Positions 10,028 through 18,293 of a DNA stretch of 64,000 nucleotides are shown here, one piece after another. How positions within the stretch are numbered: position 1 is the stretch's first letter; each line of letters starts with the position of its first letter. The notes under the pieces are model-generated. The model was not told the DNA's origin. It searched no databases and saw only the letters and a program-made list of their open reading frames with translations. The stretch lies in contig NZ_WTKP01000004.1 of assembly GCF_009793355.1 (NCBI RefSeq), forward strand, positions 285,322 through 349,321, written 5' to 3'. The position numbers and the translations under genes were made by a program. Source of the stretch: Vreelandella zhuhanensis (GTDB lineage Bacteria > Pseudomonadota > Gammaproteobacteria > Pseudomonadales > Halomonadaceae).

Positions 10028-10077
10028 GAGATCTATCAGAGGTTGACTGGCCGTGTCAGCGGCAAAGGGAGAATCAC

Positions 10078-11022
10078 GTGCAAACCATTACCAAGCTACG
10101 CATTGCCACGCGTAAAAGCCAACTTGCCATGTGGCAGGCTGAATACGTTCGTGACCGCTTAATGGCGGCCAACCCGGGGCTTGAGGTGGAGCTGGTTCCC
10201 CTTTCCACCCGAGGCGACAAGATTCTGGATACACCGCTTTCCAAAATCGGCGGGAAGGCCTTGTTCGTCAAGGAGTTGGAAGAAGCGATGCTCGACGGTC
10301 GTGCCGACATCGCGGTGCACTCCATGAAAGACGTGCCCATGCACTTTCCCGAAGGCCTGGGGCTCTCGGTGATCTTGGAAGGTGCCGACCCCACCGACGC
10401 CTTCGTTTCCAACCACTACGCCAGCCTGGATGAGCTGCCGGAAGGCGCCCGCGTGGGTACCGCCAGTTTGCGGCGTGGACTACAGATGCGCGAAGCCCGC
10501 CCGGATCTGGAGATCCTGAATTTGCGTGGTAACGTCCAGACTCGCCTGAGCAAGCTCGATGCCGGTGAATTCGAGGCGATCATTCTGGCCACCTCCGGCT
10601 TGAAGCGTTTGGGACTTGAAGAGCGCATCGCTCTGGCACTCCCGCCGGAAGTCTGCCTGCCCGCCTGCGGCCAAGGAGCGCTGGGCATCGAGTGTCGCCT
10701 GCACGACCCCGAGTTGATACATTTGCTGGCACCGCTGGATGACCCGGATACCGCGACCCGCGTGCGCGCCGAACGTGCCATGAACACACGGCTGGAAGGC
10801 GGCTGCCAGGTACCCATCGGGGGTCATGCCATCATCGAGACCGACAATGTGACCCTGTGGTTACGCGGTTTGGTGGGCAACCCGGACGGCAGCCAAGTGC
10901 TACGCGCCGAAGGCCGTGGCTCGATGCACGAACCTGAAGCCTTGGGCATTCGCGTTGCCGAAGAGCTGCTTGACCTGGGCGCCGGCGAGATACTCGCTGA
11001 GGTCTACGGCGCCAGCGAATGA
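10078..11022 (+). CDS. hemC: hydroxymethylbilane synthase (porphobilinogen deaminase) HemC
   Basis: Polymerises four porphobilinogen units into hydroxymethylbilane in tetrapyrrole synthesis. 314 residues. It starts at GTG with an AGGGAG site 7 bases upstream. N-terminal [14 protein letters not shown], the VHSMKDVPM segment with the catalytic Asp region, and cofactor-bearing Cys about 243 in [11 protein letters not shown] are intact. It overlaps hemD by ATGA, forming the operon hemCDXY. Confidence 0.97.
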   Translation: MQTITKLRIATRKSQLAMWQAEYVRDRLMAANPGLEVELVPLSTRGDKILDTPLSKIGGKALFVKELEEAMLDGRADIAVHSMKDVPMHFPEGLGLSVILEGADPTDAFVSNHYASLDELPEGARVGTASLRRGLQMREARPDLEILNLRGNVQTRLSKLDAGEFEAIILATSGLKRLGLEERIALALPPEVCLPACGQGALGIECRLHDPELIHLLAPLDDPDTATRVRAERAMNTRLEGGCQVPIGGHAIIETDNVTLWLRGLVGNPDGSQVLRAEGRGSMHEPEALGIRVAEELLDLGAGEILAEVYGASE

Positions 11023-11798
11023 GTGCACCGGTGTTGATCTGCCGCCCGGGTGAGCGCGGCGAGGTATTGGCTGACGCCATTATCGAACAGGGCTTCGAGG
11101 TCGAGCGCCTCGAGGCGTTGACCCTGGAAGCCCTGCCCGAGACCCCCGCCTTACGTACCACCTGGCTAAACATCGACAATTTTCATAAGGTTGTAGTGGT
11201 CAGCCCCTTTGCCGCCCAATCTCTGAGCGAGGCATTCGACCGTTACTGGCCACAGTTGCCTGTCGGGATCGACTACTATGCAGTAGGTAACGCTACAGCG
11301 GCCAGGCTGCATGAAACTCTCGGCGTGGCGGTACATGTGCCGCCTCCCCAAGCTGGGGAAGACACCAGCGAAGCGCTGCTAGCGCTGGGGTCGCTGCAAG
11401 CGCTGGCTAACCAGCGCATCCTGCTGGTGGCGGGGGAAGGCGGCCGCGCCTTACTTGGCGAAACATTAGCCGAACGTGGCGCAAACGTGACGCGCCTGGC
11501 GGTCTATCGGCGCTGTTTCAAAGCACCGTCTATCGACTTGCAGCGGCGTCTTCAAGATGGAAATTATCAAGCGTTAGTCGTCACTAGCGGCGAATTGCTT
11601 GAACATCTGGCAAAATGGTGCAATCAGGCAGCCTTGAACCAACCGCTAATCGTTTCCAGTCGCCGTTTGGCTACACTGGCCGACACACTGGGCTTTCGTG
11701 CCCCCATGGTGGCGTCGGGAGCAACACCGAATGCACTGACAGCCGCGTTGGCTCGGGCCTGTAACCCGAAGGGTGCCGATGTCGATCCAGGAACTTAA
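11019..11798 (+). CDS. hemD: uroporphyrinogen-III synthase HemD
   Basis: Cyclises hydroxymethylbilane to uroporphyrinogen III. 259 residues with the two-lobed HemD layout: N-terminal [16 protein letters not shown], a middle region [19 protein letters not shown] and a C-terminal [10 protein letters not shown]. Sequence conservation in the family is low, so operon position between hemC (4-bp overlap) and hemX (17-bp gap) is strong support. Confidence 0.93.
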   Translation: MSAPVLICRPGERGEVLADAIIEQGFEVERLEALTLEALPETPALRTTWLNIDNFHKVVVVSPFAAQSLSEAFDRYWPQLPVGIDYYAVGNATAARLHETLGVAVHVPPPQAGEDTSEALLALGSLQALANQRILLVAGEGGRALLGETLAERGANVTRLAVYRRCFKAPSIDLQRRLQDGNYQALVVTSGELLEHLAKWCNQAALNQPLIVSSRRLATLADTLGFRAPMVASGATPNALTAALARACNPKGADVDPGT

Positions 11799-11815
11799 CA
11801 AGGGCTAGCGACAGA

Positions 11816-13324
11816 ATGAGCAAACAACCAAACGAACAGGACGACGCAAAGAAGACGTCCGACGCCCGTAGCGAAAGCTCAGAGCCACGCGGGGATACCG
11901 CCAAGGCGTCACCCTCTTCTTCTTCCGCCACTGAGCCGGGCAGCGACACCGCTGCCAAAAGCGATACGGCTACAAGCAAAGGCAATTCATCGCGCAACCA
12001 GCGCTCCCGGCGACGTAACCGGTCCGAGAGCAACGCTGATGCCAAGCCGGCGGAACACAGCACTGAGCCGACGACACCCAGTACCAAGCCTGCTCCGTCC
12101 TCTTCTGCCAGCGGTTCTTCCAGCAGTGGCTCTTCTACCAGCGGCCCGTCCGCTAACAGCGCAACTTCTGCGGCTACCGGTAGTGATAGCGACAAGAAGA
12201 CCGCCAGCGCCAAGGGCGCTTCGACGCCGCCACCGGCTTCCACCTCCTCCCAGGCCAGTAATGGCGGCAAGGGGGGTAGCGGCGGCAAGAGCGGTGTTCT
12301 GGCCTTGGTGTTGGTCATTCTGTTGGCCATTATCCTGGCATTTTTTGCCTGGCAAGGGTGGCAGCGCCTTGAAACACAGCAACAGCGCCTGGAAAACGTG
12401 GCTCAGCAGGCGGAAGACAGCGCTTCCATGCAGGCCTTGAACGAACTCGAAGCTCGCCTGGAAAGCAGCGAAACCGAGCGCAACCAGGTGTTGAATAGCG
12501 CGGTCGAGGAATTGCGTGACGATTTCGCCAGCTACCGCAGTGACGTCAATGAAACCCTGGATCAAGTGCTGGATGAGCTTTCCAGCGAACAGGACACTGA
12601 CGAGCGCGAGTGGCTGCATGCCGAAGCCGCTTACTTGCTACGCCTGGCCAACCAGCGTCTGCAACTCGAACGTGACGTTGAAGGCGCCGCCGCCTTGCTA
12701 CGTACCGCTGATCAGCGTTTGAAAGAAGCCGACAATCCTGCATTGACGCCGGTTCGCCGCGAAATCGCCCGTGAACTGGCCGCTCTGGAAGCCGTGCCCG
12801 AGCTGGACCGTACCGGTATTTATCTTGCCCTCAACGCCCAGCAGGAACGCATCGCCAAGCTGCCGCTTTCCCAGGAAATCGAAGAGCCGGCGGTGACTGC
12901 CGAACAGCAGATCGAGGAGCCGCCGGAAGGGTCTTTCCAGCGCCAGCTGGCCCGCTTCGGTGCCGAGCTGAAAGATCTGGTGGTAATTCGTCATCATGAT
13001 GAAGCGCTGGAAGCCTTGATCACCCCGGAACAGGAATCCTACCTGCGCCAGAGCCTGCGCCTGGTACTTGAGCAATCGCAGCTGGCCCTGCTCAAGGAAG
13101 AACAGGAACTGTTCGAAGCCAGCATCGACAAGGCCCTGCAACTGCTCAATGGCTACTATGACACCAGCCGCAGCGAAACCCAGGCAGTGATCGATCGGCT
13201 AGAGGAACTCAAGCAGACTCAAATTCGCCCGGAACTGCCGGACATCAGCGCGTCTCAGCAAGCTTTGGCGCGTTTCATCGAACGCCGGTTCCAATCGCGC
13301 AGCGATGATGGAGGTGATGCATGA
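11816..13324 (+). CDS. hemX: HemX-family membrane protein with Ser/Thr-rich cytoplasmic N-terminus
   Basis: 502-residue inner-membrane protein of the proteobacterial HemX family, often labelled as a uroporphyrinogen-III methyltransferase although it lacks a SAM domain. Residues 1 to about 160 are low complexity (Ser, Thr, Ala, Pro, Lys), then comes one transmembrane span (about 161-182), a coiled coil and a periplasmic helical domain with EWLHAEAAYLLRLANQRLQLE. The disordered leader is much longer than in Escherichia coli HemX. It overlaps hemY by ATGA. Its exact role in haem synthesis is unproven. Confidence 0.92.
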   Translation: MSKQPNEQDDAKKTSDARSESSEPRGDTAKASPSSSSATEPGSDTAAKSDTATSKGNSSRNQRSRRRNRSESNADAKPAEHSTEPTTPSTKPAPSSSASGSSSSGSSTSGPSANSATSAATGSDSDKKTASAKGASTPPPASTSSQASNGGKGGSGGKSGVLALVLVILLAIILAFFAWQGWQRLETQQQRLENVAQQAEDSASMQALNELEARLESSETERNQVLNSAVEELRDDFASYRSDVNETLDQVLDELSSEQDTDEREWLHAEAAYLLRLANQRLQLERDVEGAAALLRTADQRLKEADNPALTPVRREIARELAALEAVPELDRTGIYLALNAQQERIAKLPLSQEIEEPAVTAEQQIEEPPEGSFQRQLARFGAELKDLVVIRHHDEALEALITPEQESYLRQSLRLVLEQSQLALLKEEQELFEASIDKALQLLNGYYDTSRSETQAVIDRLEELKQTQIRPELPDISASQQALARFIERRFQSRSDDGGDA

Positions 13325-14607
13325 GAAAACTGCTACTGCTGATAGTCCTCGGCTTGGCGGTGGGGGCCTTGTTCGGGCATCTCATGATGTCGGTGCCCGG
13401 CTACTGGCTGATCCGTATCGGCGATACCTCAATGCAGACCTCGTTCTGGTTCGGCCTGGTACTGCTGTTGGGTGCCTTCATCATCTTGCACTTCGCCTTG
13501 CGCCTGCTGGGCGGACTGATTCGTCCGGCAGGCCGCTTCAAGCGCTGGAACATGCGCGCGCGCAATCATCGGGCGATGAAAAAGACCGTGCATGGCCTGG
13601 TGGCACTGACCGAAGGCCGCTGGAAACGGGCGGAAAAATCCTTGGTCAAGGCGGCTGATGATTCCAGCACGCCGCTGGTCAACTACCTCTCCGCCGCCCT
13701 GGCCGCGCATTACCAGGGGCATTATGAAAAAGCCCAAGAGCATCTCAACCAGGCCCAGGTGACCACGCCGGGCGCAGATACCGCGGTGGGCCTGATGCAG
13801 GCTCAGCTGATGATCGATCGTCAGCAACCCGAAGAGGCGCTGGCCATCCTGACCCGGCTGGACAAGAAGCTCACCAACCACCCCCAGGTACTCAAGCTGC
13901 TCAAGCAGGTGTATCTCAGCGTCAGTGACTGGGAAGGCTTGCGTCATCTGCTTCCCCGGCTCGCCGCTAAGCGACTGATTTCGCTACAGGAACGTGAGCA
14001 ACTGGAATACCGCGCCTACCGTGAACTGATCGTTTTCGAAGCGCAGAATCCCAGCGACATCGAGCGGGTTCGCAGCTTGTGGGCGGACATGCCCGATTAC
14101 CTGCGCGCCAATAGCGAACTGATCATGCTCTACACCGAAGCGCTGGTGCGTGCGGGTGAAGAGCCGATTGCCGAGCGCTTGCTCAGCCATTCGCTGGATC
14201 AGCACTGGGATACGCGCCTGGTAACCCGTTACGGCTTGATCAACGTGGACGCCGCCCGCCAGCTGGCAAAAGCGGAGAAATGGCTGCAGGAGCGGCCCAA
14301 CGACCCGGAACTGCTGCTGGCACTGGGACGTTTGTCACTGCGTACCGGCCAATGGGGCAAGGCGCAGGAGTACTTCGAAGCCAGCCAGCGCCAGCGGCCC
14401 AACGGCGTGGTATGTGCGGAATTGGCTCGCTTGTTCGCCAGCCTCGGCGAGCATCACAAAAGCCAGCTTTACTACCGCCACAGTGTGGAAATGCTGGCCA
14501 AGTCGTTACCTTCGCTGCCCCAGCCAAGCGACGCCGAAGCGAGCAAAGCCGACAAAGGCAAGGACAAGGAGGAGACAAACAAGGACAAGCCGAAAAAGAG
14601 CGCTTGA
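13321..14607 (+). CDS. hemY: HemY family TPR-containing membrane protein
   Basis: 428 residues. Two N-terminal transmembrane spans (about 4-24 and 40-62) precede the HemY_N motif (RAHNHRAMKKT-like, here RARNHRAMKKTVHGLVAL) and a series of TPR-like helices to about residue 395. The C-terminus is a Lys/Glu-rich charged tail. HemY-type proteins sit in the haem operon and are thought to scaffold late steps at the membrane; this is not the oxygen-dependent protoporphyrinogen oxidase also called HemY. Last gene of the hem operon. Confidence 0.92.
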   Translation: MRKLLLLIVLGLAVGALFGHLMMSVPGYWLIRIGDTSMQTSFWFGLVLLLGAFIILHFALRLLGGLIRPAGRFKRWNMRARNHRAMKKTVHGLVALTEGRWKRAEKSLVKAADDSSTPLVNYLSAALAAHYQGHYEKAQEHLNQAQVTTPGADTAVGLMQAQLMIDRQQPEEALAILTRLDKKLTNHPQVLKLLKQVYLSVSDWEGLRHLLPRLAAKRLISLQEREQLEYRAYRELIVFEAQNPSDIERVRSLWADMPDYLRANSELIMLYTEALVRAGEEPIAERLLSHSLDQHWDTRLVTRYGLINVDAARQLAKAEKWLQERPNDPELLLALGRLSLRTGQWGKAQEYFEASQRQRPNGVVCAELARLFASLGEHHKSQLYYRHSVEMLAKSLPSLPQPSDAEASKADKGKDKEETNKDKPKKSA

Positions 14608-14643
14608 AGGCGTGCTTCCGCCAAGGCAAAGGAATAGCCAAAA

Positions 14644-14697
14644 AAGGCCCTACGGGGCCTTTCAGGCGACTGAAAAACCCCACTTCTTGTGGGGTTC
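14644..14697. terminator. double hairpin between hemY and the L,D-transpeptidase-like gene
   Basis: Hairpin 1 is AAAGGCCC-TACG-GGGCCTTT (14644-14663), hairpin 2 is AACCCCA-CTTCTTG-TGGGGTT (14677-14697). On the minus strand both are followed by T runs (six and five), and hairpin 1 also gives a short T run on the plus strand, so this pair can end transcription from both convergent sides. Confidence 0.75.
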
Positions 14698-14722
14698 GTC
14701 GTTTGGGGAGCCCCCAAATGAA

Positions 14723-15472
14723 TCACTTCACATCATAGTAGGAGGCAAATACGGCATGATTCGAGCGGGTTTCAGGCAGCACATAAACGACGCCATTGGA
14801 GTGTTTGAAGGCGGGGCTTACCAGGGTGGTATAGAACGTTTTCGGGACATTGATGCAGCCATAGGATATCCGTTTGTCTTTTGCATGAGGTGACGCCAGT
14901 CGCTCCTCCCGGCGCTCCCTGGGAGTGCCGGCAACGACCGGGTGGAGGGAAAGAGCGTCTTCATAATCTAACCAGAGTATTTCGCCGCCCTTGAGGTTGC
15001 GCCCCAGTGAGGACACGAAGCGGCCCGCCGGCGTCGTGCGCTCGTCCGGCGGAATGCTAGCCAGGGCTCGTTCACCAATGCCCGGAACGGAATCATCTCC
15101 CACCGCCATGCCCAGCAAGGCGGAGGCCTCTCCCCGGAGTTGGCCTTGTGCATCGAACATGAAAACCTTGGCCTCTCGCTTGTCGATAATCATGAAGGGC
15201 ATGCCGAGATTATCCGCCGAGTCGATGATCCAGTTGATGGTATCCCGCACCTCCTTTGATGCGCCTTCGCCAAGGGAGTTGACGCTTTGCGCCGAATGTA
15301 GGGGGGATGCCGGTTTTTCAATTGCGTCGGTCTGCACCAGAAGGTGCCAGGAAAATGCGGCCTGACCCTTGGCGATAGATTGGCCGGAGGTATTCGCTTG
15401 AGCTAGCTGAGGCGCGACAAGGACAATTATCAGCCACCACAGATGTAGGGTTTTCATGCGACTCAAAGACAT
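14723..15472 (-). CDS. YkuD-type L,D-transpeptidase-like secreted protein
   Basis: About 249 residues from the ATG at 15472 (AGGAG just upstream); a start at 15457 is also possible. A signal peptide (WWLIIVLVAPQLAQA) points to export. The C-terminal half carries an L,D-transpeptidase-like core ending in HAKDKRISYGCINVP, where the Cys is the expected nucleophile; the classical SHGC motif reads SYGC here, a variant I recall from a subgroup of these proteins. A role in peptidoglycan cross-linking or anchoring is inferred. It lies 95 bp downstream of tpsA on the same strand, separated by a hairpin. Confidence 0.75.
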   Translation of the reverse strand: MSLSRMKTLHLWWLIIVLVAPQLAQANTSGQSIAKGQAAFSWHLLVQTDAIEKPASPLHSAQSVNSLGEGASKEVRDTINWIIDSADNLGMPFMIIDKREAKVFMFDAQGQLRGEASALLGMAVGDDSVPGIGERALASIPPDERTTPAGRFVSSLGRNLKGGEILWLDYEDALSLHPVVAGTPRERREERLASPHAKDKRISYGCINVPKTFYTTLVSPAFKHSNGVVYVLPETRSNHAVFASYYDVK

Positions 15473-15513
15473 GCTCCTGCGGCGATTTTCCAACGGTTTG
15501 GTCACGCACAACT

Positions 15514-15542
15514 GCTACCAGCGCCTTGGTAGCGCTAGTAGC
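15514..15542 (-). other. hairpin between tpsA and the L,D-transpeptidase-like gene
   Basis: Eleven-base arms GCTACCAGCGC (15514-15524) and GCGCTAGTAGC (15532-15542) pair with one G-T wobble across a 7-base loop. No T run follows on the minus strand, so it looks more like an mRNA-stability or partial-termination element than a classical terminator. Confidence 0.5.
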
Positions 15543-15567
15543 AACTTGCTCCCCTCATGCTTCAGGT

Positions 15568-18228
15568 TTAGAAGCGGTCCTGCTTGGGCTCATACACCGG
15601 CGGTACATAGGCTTCGACCTGAGGCGCTAAGAGGTCGGTTTCCGCTGGCGGATCCAGGCGCTCTAGCTGCAATGTCGGCATATTAACGGCGGCGGTTGCG
15701 AAGGTCAGCTCCAGTCCCTCGCTGATATTCTCGGGCGAGTCGCCGTTCTCATCTGGAAAAGAGATGACTGGCCTGAGGGCTTCCTCAGGCAATTCAGACA
15801 ATGCTACTGCCAACGGCAAGCTCGGCTCCGATCCGTCGGGATCGGTGGTGCTTGGATCCGTCGTACTGGGGTCAGTGATTTCCGGATCTGTCGGAGTCGG
15901 GGCGACAGGGTCGCCGGGGTCAGTGGTGCTTGGATCCGTTGTACTTGGGTCAGTAGTGCTGGGATCTATCGGATCAATCGTGTCGCCAGGAACAGTGGTA
16001 TCAACCGGATCAACTGGATCGGGAATTGGATCAACCGGATCAGTCGTCTCTACCAGATAGACCTCCAGCGTTCCAAACTTATAGTCGATCTCGTAATTAT
16101 TCGGATCGAAAGAGCCTGGCTCCGCATCACTGGGTTTGATGTCATGATCACCAACATCAGCCGTGGCGGCCGTGCCGGGACTGGTCAGGGTGACGTCACC
16201 AATAGTCTCTCCTGGCACAAGGCCCTCTTGCTCGTAAGTCAAGGTTTCCGGATCCAGCTCCACGCCGAATTCCTTGTCGGCACCGATAGCCGTGATGGTC
16301 AGCGGCGCTTGGGTGATATTGGCCGTAGTAACTCCTGCGCCGGGGACACCCTGTTCTGCTGTCACGGTGTTGAACGGGGCAAACAAGGCAAACAATCCGG
16401 CATCGTCACCGCCAAGGGAGTAGCCGCTATAGGTCACGGTCTTGTCGGTGCCAACGTTGGCCGAATCAAAGGAGGCCGCACCGGATTGCAGGCTAACATC
16501 ACCCGCGCGGGTGGGATTACCCATCAACTCCAGCGTGGCATCAGTGTTGCCGTCGTACATTTTATTGACGCCTTCCGGGAACACCCACATGTGGGTGGTC
16601 AGCGTAGCCCCCCCGGTCAACGTGAAGTTGCCCGAAAAATCGGTAGGCGTGTCGTAAGAAACCGGCGCGTAGAAAATATTGACGGATGACAGCGGACCTG
16701 TGACGGCTACAGGGGGCGCGCCGGGAGCAAAGTTGACTGTGCCGACGCCAGTCCCATCATTAGCAGCTAGCAGTAATATATCGCCGCCCGTGGTGGTGAG
16801 GGCAGCAAGCGCATTGACCTCGATATTGCGTCCGGCAACTGCCGTAAGGTCGCCACCGCCACCGGCCGATGTTGTGGTAATAGGTGCTTTCAGAACCACA
16901 TCCCGTTCGGCGAACAACTGGAGATTTCCCCCTGTAGTTGTGATGGCTTCATTTACGATGACATCACGAGAAGCATTCAAGGTCAGCGTCGTTGGGTTGG
17001 GCGTCGGAGTCCAGGTAACCGCTTCATTGACAAAAATGTCGCCATTACCCGCACCCGGAACGTTTTCGATGCGCACATTGGAGGTAACCAGCTGAGCACT
17101 GAGGGTGCTCCCGGCGATGTCGCCATCGCTCGAAATAACAAAGTCGACGGGATCGATCAACCAAGTGCCGGTCTTGCCGAGCGGCGCAGCAGTGGTGATC
17201 TGTACATCATTGGCAATTTTTACATGGGCAGCGGAGGTCTCAATAAAACCGCCGTCGCCGCCATTGGCCGCACTGGCATCCAGTGTGCCGCCGACCTTCA
17301 CCGTGCCGCTGCGCATGTCGCCCATCAGCATGATGGTGCCATTGCGGTTTTCGATGCTCTGGGCGCGGATCATCCCGGTGTTGTTGACCGTGGACTGGAA
17401 CAGATCGCCCGCCGATTGGGCGGTCATCAGGACCGTGCCGCCATCGGCTTGAATCATCCCGCCATTTTGCACCAGCGCATCCAGCGCGCCCTGGTTGACG
17501 GCCACATTCAGCAGGCCGTCGCCCGCCACGTCGAGGGTGATGGCGTCGCCCGCTGCCAGCGCCACGGTACCGAGATTGGCCTGGAGGGTGCCCTGGTTGC
17601 TGACATTGGCGCCGAGCAGGGCGATATAGCCGCCGTCGGCATTGATTGCACCCTGGTTGACGATGCTGCCGTCACCTGTGCCCGCGAAGTTGTAGCGACC
17701 GGCCATGAAGTCACTGTCGCTGAGGCTCAGGGTGGAGGCCACCAGGCCGCCGACGTTGACCGAGGCGTTCTGACCGAAGAGCACGCCGTTGGGATTGATC
17801 AGAAACACGTTACCGTTCGCAGTGAGAGTGCCCATGATGGCCGAGGGGTCTGACCCCAGCACTCGGTTGAGTACAACCGAACTACTGTTGGGCTGGGCAA
17901 AGTTCACCGCCTCTCCCGAGGCAATATCAAACGCCTGCCAGTTGATGGCGGCATTCTGGGTGGTCTGGGTGATTTCCATCGCAGTAGCGTCGCCACCGAT
18001 AGTGGCACCGCCGGCCGACACCTCGCCTCCCACCGGCAAGGCCCAGGCATTGCCGCCGGCAACCAGGAGCATCGAAGCGACAAGAGGCTTGAGTATGAAT
18101 CGAGTTCCACCTGCAGAAGTGCTATAGCAACTACTGGCGATTTTCCTGCCGCCATTTTTTGCACACTCGGATACCGCGACAAAGGTGCCGACTTTCTGGT
18201 TCCAGATGGATTGGAAGATCCTGTTCAT
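15568..18228 (-). CDS. two-partner secretion exoprotein TpsA, filamentous haemagglutinin-like
   Basis: 886 residues, adhesin-like protein secreted by the TpsB next door. Residues 1-25 (MNRIFQSIWNQKVGTFVAVSE...) are an extended signal region (ESPR), then a hydrophobic core ending in AWA at about 63. The TPS domain (about 64-310) has NPNGVLFG near 143, where relatives have the same secretion motif. Beta-helix-like repeats follow, then a YDG-type domain (MYDGNTDA near 554) and an MBG-type domain (ITQAPLTITAIGADKEFG near 640), a DP(S)TT repeat spacer (about 726-800) and a compact 85-residue C-terminus. The start at 18228 is chosen for the ESPR; the frame is open to 18252. Confidence 0.9.
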   Translation of the reverse strand: MNRIFQSIWNQKVGTFVAVSECAKNGGRKIASSCYSTSAGGTRFILKPLVASMLLVAGGNAWALPVGGEVSAGGATIGGDATAMEITQTTQNAAINWQAFDIASGEAVNFAQPNSSSVVLNRVLGSDPSAIMGTLTANGNVFLINPNGVLFGQNASVNVGGLVASTLSLSDSDFMAGRYNFAGTGDGSIVNQGAINADGGYIALLGANVSNQGTLQANLGTVALAAGDAITLDVAGDGLLNVAVNQGALDALVQNGGMIQADGGTVLMTAQSAGDLFQSTVNNTGMIRAQSIENRNGTIMLMGDMRSGTVKVGGTLDASAANGGDGGFIETSAAHVKIANDVQITTAAPLGKTGTWLIDPVDFVISSDGDIAGSTLSAQLVTSNVRIENVPGAGNGDIFVNEAVTWTPTPNPTTLTLNASRDVIVNEAITTTGGNLQLFAERDVVLKAPITTTSAGGGGDLTAVAGRNIEVNALAALTTTGGDILLLAANDGTGVGTVNFAPGAPPVAVTGPLSSVNIFYAPVSYDTPTDFSGNFTLTGGATLTTHMWVFPEGVNKMYDGNTDATLELMGNPTRAGDVSLQSGAASFDSANVGTDKTVTYSGYSLGGDDAGLFALFAPFNTVTAEQGVPGAGVTTANITQAPLTITAIGADKEFGVELDPETLTYEQEGLVPGETIGDVTLTSPGTAATADVGDHDIKPSDAEPGSFDPNNYEIDYKFGTLEVYLVETTDPVDPIPDPVDPVDTTVPGDTIDPIDPSTTDPSTTDPSTTDPGDPVAPTPTDPEITDPSTTDPSTTDPDGSEPSLPLAVALSELPEEALRPVISFPDENGDSPENISEGLELTFATAAVNMPTLQLERLDPPAETDLLAPQVEAYVPPVYEPKQDRF
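15838..16040 (-). repeat. in-gene Asp-Pro/Ser-Thr repeat tract in tpsA
   Basis: Repeating codons give STTDP, DPVDP and related units over roughly 68 residues. On the plus strand the recurrent core is GGATCCGTnGTACTnGGGTCAGT with variations. It encodes an extended acidic, proline-rich spacer; copy number is prone to change by recombination or slippage. Confidence 0.8.
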
Positions 18229-18293
18229 GATGTTTTTCCAAGTATGTTGCACGACTGGTTTAACGGATGAGTACCAAGGTGTCGAAAAAACGA

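Noticed and set aside
9905..10162. 85-codon open frame overlapping the hemC start
   Set aside because: It overlaps hemC in another frame and its N-terminal part crosses the promoter region; composition is not protein-like.
13321..14607. HemY as protoporphyrinogen oxidase
   Set aside because: No FAD-binding motif; the protein has two membrane spans and TPR-like helices, the unrelated proteobacterial HemY.
15838..16040. Regularly spaced repeats suggesting a CRISPR array
   Set aside because: They are in-frame codons for a DP/STT spacer inside tpsA; spacers are not unique and unit length varies.
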